DNA from: Candidatus Woesearchaeota archaeon
GTDB lineage: Archaea > Nanobdellota > Nanobdellia > Woesearchaeales > UBA12501
DNA: 8,510 nucleotides
Reading direction: 5' to 3'
Assembly (NCBI GenBank): GCA_014729495.1
Contig: WJJV01000003.1
Span: 1 to 8,510, forward strand
This document shows positions 7,139 through 8,510 of the stretch, one piece after another (the first letter of the stretch is position 1; every line of letters begins with the position of its first letter). Position numbers and translations under genes: made by a program. The notes under the pieces were generated by a model. It ran no database searches and was not told the origin of the DNA. It worked only from the letters and a program-made list of their open reading frames with translations.

Positions 7139-7145
7139 GAGGTGA
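7139..7145 (+). promoter_or_regulatory. Ribosome binding site overlapping tandem stops
   Basis: GAGGTGA is a seven-base match to the archaeal Shine-Dalgarno sequence, five bases before the ATG at 7151. It decides the start of the next gene. The molybdoenzyme ends with two in-frame TGA codons (7135-7140), and the site begins inside the second of them, so ribosomes finishing the upstream gene stop on top of it. Confidence 0.7.
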
Positions 7146-7150
7146 GAAAG

Positions 7151-7531
7151 ATGGGAATTTGGGAATGGCAAGAAAAGCTTGTTAAAAAAGCAAGTGAAAG
7201 AAATATACGGTTAGCTATAATTGGGAAACTGATTGCGTTGATAGCGATTGGAGCATTATTTTCAGTTCAGTTGATCCAGTATGGATATTATATAGTGACA
7301 GCAGCTACATTGATTCTTGGAATATATTTTGTGGGTGCATTTGCCAGATGGCGTAAGAAAAAGATTACAACCTACAGCAATAATGCATTAGGATGGATTG
7401 GTATGGCTCTTCTTGCATTGTATCTTGGAATACAGTCTCCGCAGATACCTTATAGCATCTATATCTTAGGATTAGGAATAATACTGACAATACCTAGCCT
7501 GATTGAGGTTGTAAAAGGTCTAAAGAAATGA
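7151..7531 (+). CDS. Four-helix membrane protein of unknown function
   Basis: 126 residues. The ATG at 7151 is chosen for its strong ribosome binding site; the open frame extends further upstream but would overlap the molybdoenzyme gene by some 80 bases. After an amphipathic, charged N-terminus (WEWQEKLVKKASERN) there are four hydrophobic segments at about 19-41, 45-66, 79-95 and 100-121. The loop RWRKKK between segments two and three and the basic C-terminus suggest that both ends face the cytoplasm. There are no cysteines or histidines, so it is unlikely to bind haem or metal through them. I do not recognise the family. Its place between the molybdoenzyme and the nitroreductase, with an ATGA overlap to the latter, suggests a role in the same membrane process, for example as an assembly or anchoring subunit. 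Its base use is somewhat different from that of its neighbours. Confidence 0.8.
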   Translation: MGIWEWQEKLVKKASERNIRLAIIGKLIALIAIGALFSVQLIQYGYYIVTAATLILGIYFVGAFARWRKKKITTYSNNALGWIGMALLALYLGIQSPQIPYSIYILGLGIILTIPSLIEVVKGLKK

Positions 7532-8100
7532 GGAGCAATATACTAAAAGAAATCAAGAATAGAAAAAGCCCCGCAGTCTTCAAGACAAAAGATGTTGAAA
7601 AGAAGAAACTGGATGCTGTCATAGAAGCAGCAAGATGGGCTCCATCATGCTTCAATAACCAGGCATGGAACTATGTCTTTGTACACAAGAAAGACAAAAC
7701 AAGAAAATCATTAGAGAAATCGCTTACACCAGGAAATGGATGGGCAAGAAAAGCACCTTACATTGCTGCAGTAGGTGCAGACCCTAAAAAGGACTGCAAG
7801 ACCAATGGCCTGCCATATTATGCATATGATGCAGGACTGAGTGTCATGAACCTCTCTATTGAAGCAGAACATCAAGGATTAAGTGTGCATCAGATGGCAG
7901 GGTTCTCTGAGAAAAAAGTCAGGAAAGCTATCGGCTTCTCAAAAGATCACAGAGTGATTGTTGTATTTGCATTGGGTTATGACAGCGATCCCAAGAGCGT
8001 ATGGGATAAGCTATCCAGCCGTATAAAAGACAGAATAGTGCAGCCAAGACAAAGGAAGCCGGTTGATGATAACTTCTTTTTTGGCAAATTTGAAGCATAA
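7528..8100 (+). CDS. Nitroreductase-family flavoprotein
   Basis: 190 residues, starting in a four-base ATGA overlap with the membrane-protein stop. Nitroreductase-fold proteins are FMN enzymes, usually homodimers, that reduce substrates with NAD(P)H. Motifs seen are the N-terminal FMN-phosphate segment NRKSPAVF (11-18), AARWAPSCFNNQAW (34-47), a WxRKAPYIAAVGAD strand (72-85), the YYAYDAGLSVMNLSIEAE helix (97-114) and a basic tail RQRKP (174-178) followed by FFFGKFE. This is typical of the short archaeal and bacterial members of about 170-200 residues. Two usually conserved positions differ: Ala16 stands where a Lys or Arg normally contacts FMN, and NNQAW replaces NxQPW. No signal peptide is seen, so it is cytoplasmic. 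The substrate is unknown. It is the last gene of the run, and a new TATA box follows its stop directly. Confidence 0.9.
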   Translation: MRSNILKEIKNRKSPAVFKTKDVEKKKLDAVIEAARWAPSCFNNQAWNYVFVHKKDKTRKSLEKSLTPGNGWARKAPYIAAVGADPKKDCKTNGLPYYAYDAGLSVMNLSIEAEHQGLSVHQMAGFSEKKVRKAIGFSKDHRVIVVFALGYDSDPKSVWDKLSSRIKDRIVQPRQRKPVDDNFFFGKFEA

Positions 8101-8102
8101 TA

Positions 8103-8110
8103 TTTAAATA
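8103..8110 (+). promoter_or_regulatory. TATA box for the lipoprotein gene
   Basis: TTTAAATA is part of the ten-base palindrome TATTTAAATA, which begins immediately after the nitroreductase TAA. It lies 42 bases before the ATG at 8153, so transcription would start near 8130-8136 with a leader of about 20 bases. There is no room for a terminator between the preceding stop codon and the box. Confidence 0.7.
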
Positions 8111-8141
8111 GTAAAGTATATTATCAATAGTCAATAATAAA

Positions 8142-8149
8142 GAGATGAT
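8142..8149 (+). promoter_or_regulatory. Ribosome binding site for the lipoprotein gene
   Basis: GAGATGAT matches seven of eight bases of GAGGTGAT, the extended archaeal Shine-Dalgarno sequence, and ends three bases before the ATG at 8153. It supports this start over the later in-frame ATG. Confidence 0.6.
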
Positions 8150-8152
8150 AAA

Positions 8153-8510
8153 ATGACAGGAGATTATTCAAGATGGAACATGATCATCCTTGTTCTTACA
8201 TTGCTTATTGCATTCACAGCATGCGAATTAGGTAGAGGACCTGATAATTCAGGTGTCAGTGATGAAGCAGCTATTGCAGAACTGGATGAGAGCCTTCCTG
8301 ATCCTCAGGATGTAGAGGAGACCGGAGACATAATGTCACGGGCTGCAGAGCAGAGAAGCATGGCTGACTGCGAGAGCATAGCTGATCCTGTCCTAAAATC
8401 AGAATGCATTGATCTTGTTCAGACAAGGCTTGCTTCAGATGCCAATGATATAAGCCAGTGTGAGCAGATAGAGAATGAGGACAACAGGAACAGGTGCTTT
8501 GATGTAGTGG
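8153..8510 (+). CDS. Lipoprotein with paired-cysteine repeats, 3' end missing
   Basis: The first 119 codons are in the window and the gene runs off the right edge. A short N-terminus with one Arg is followed by a hydrophobic stretch (10-22) and a lipobox FTAC, so Cys24 is the likely lipid-modified residue of an exported, membrane-anchored protein. Residues 25-60 are acidic and look unstructured. From residue 62 the sequence turns helical and charged, with two copies of a C-x11-C motif (Cys73/Cys85 and Cys103/Cys115) 30 residues apart; each has Ile at C+3 and Asp two residues after the second cysteine. Similar Cys-pair helical repeats occur, as I recall, in exported proteins of DPANN and other archaea, but I know of no function. 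It has its own promoter and ribosome binding site, so it is probably not part of the upstream operon. Confidence 0.85.
   Translation, partial: MTGDYSRWNMIILVLTLLIAFTACELGRGPDNSGVSDEAAIAELDESLPDPQDVEETGDIMSRAAEQRSMADCESIADPVLKSECIDLVQTRLASDANDISQCEQIENEDNRNRCFDVV
8369..8497 (+). repeat. C-x11-C helical repeat, period 30 residues (protein level)
   Basis: Unit one runs from CESIAD to EC-IDLV and unit two from CEQIEN to RC-FDVV. Both have the pattern C-E-x-I-x8-C-x-D-x-V, and the first cysteines are exactly 30 residues apart. The repeat probably continues past the window edge. The pairing of the two cysteines of a unit as a disulfide is inference, based on the extracytoplasmic location. Confidence 0.6.

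Larger units (their letters stand above)
6161..8100 (+). other. Probable four-gene redox operon
   Basis: Four genes on one strand are joined by an ATGA overlap, a 13-base gap with a stop-overlapping ribosome binding site, and a second ATGA overlap. Such spacing usually means one transcript with coupled translation. The products are a haem-type membrane protein, an extracytoplasmic molybdoenzyme, a four-helix membrane protein and a cytoplasmic flavoprotein, so a path for electrons across the membrane is plausible. I see no clear promoter in the 55 bases before the first gene; the operon may read through from the transaldolase gene. Confidence 0.65.

Noticed and set aside
7055..7150. Longer start for the four-helix membrane protein at 7055
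   Set aside because: It would overlap the molybdoenzyme coding region by about 80 bases and add a polar, unrelated segment, while the ATG at 7151 has a seven-base ribosome binding site match at the right distance.
1..8510. CRISPR arrays, tRNA or rRNA genes, insertion sequences
   Set aside because: No regularly spaced direct repeats, no tRNA-like cloverleaf, no rRNA motifs and no transposase or terminal inverted repeats were seen; the window is almost fully occupied by coding sequence.

Overview
The window looks like archaeal DNA. Two AT-rich boxes with the same core (TATTTAAATA) sit the right distance upstream of genes. Several starts are preceded by matches to GGAGGTGATCC, the complement of the archaeal 16S rRNA 3' end. 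Arginine is written mostly AGG/AGA and isoleucine often ATA. The content (CARDB-type surface protein, small TalC-class transaldolase, Cys-rich lipoproteins) suggests a metagenomic archaeon, possibly of the DPANN group (Woesearchaeota-like). That placement is inference; no rRNA or marker gene is present. All supported genes lie on the + strand, and no stretch longer than about 200 bases lacks a gene.

Layout. (1) From the left edge to 5089 runs the 3' part of a giant secreted or cell-surface protein. Its frame is open to the edge of the window. It is made of alternating CARDB and Ig-like domains, then Ig/FN3-like repeats, a stalk-like beta domain, a block of four degenerate propeller-like modules, and a helical C-terminal tail. 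It carries about 80 N-glycosylation sequons. (2) A 203-base intergenic region (5090-5292) holds two TATA-like boxes and a possible 37-codon leaderless mini-ORF. (3) 5293-6105 encodes a TalC/FSA-fold enzyme whose active-site residues predict transaldolase, with an unusual CxxC-bearing insertion. (4) 6161-8100 is a compact four-gene run: a two-helix DUF4405-like membrane protein with two histidines 14 residues apart; a sulfite-oxidase/MsrP-like molybdopterin lipoprotein; a four-helix membrane protein of unknown function; and a nitroreductase-family flavoprotein. (5) After a strong TATA box, a lipoprotein gene starts at 8153 and runs off the right edge; its mature part contains paired-cysteine repeats of 30-residue period.

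How they may work together. Two of the three junctions in the four-gene run are ATGA stop/start overlaps, and the third has a ribosome binding site built onto the stop codon of the gene before it. The genes are therefore probably co-transcribed and translationally coupled. The first two look like a minimal counterpart of the bacterial MsrPQ/YedYZ arrangement: a membrane haem b protein passing electrons to an extracytoplasmic molybdoenzyme. Here the membrane partner has only 92 residues and the molybdoenzyme is a lipoprotein without a clear twin-arginine signal. The nitroreductase could supply or use reducing power on the cytoplasmic side. This four-gene redox unit is the best candidate in the window for an undescribed system.
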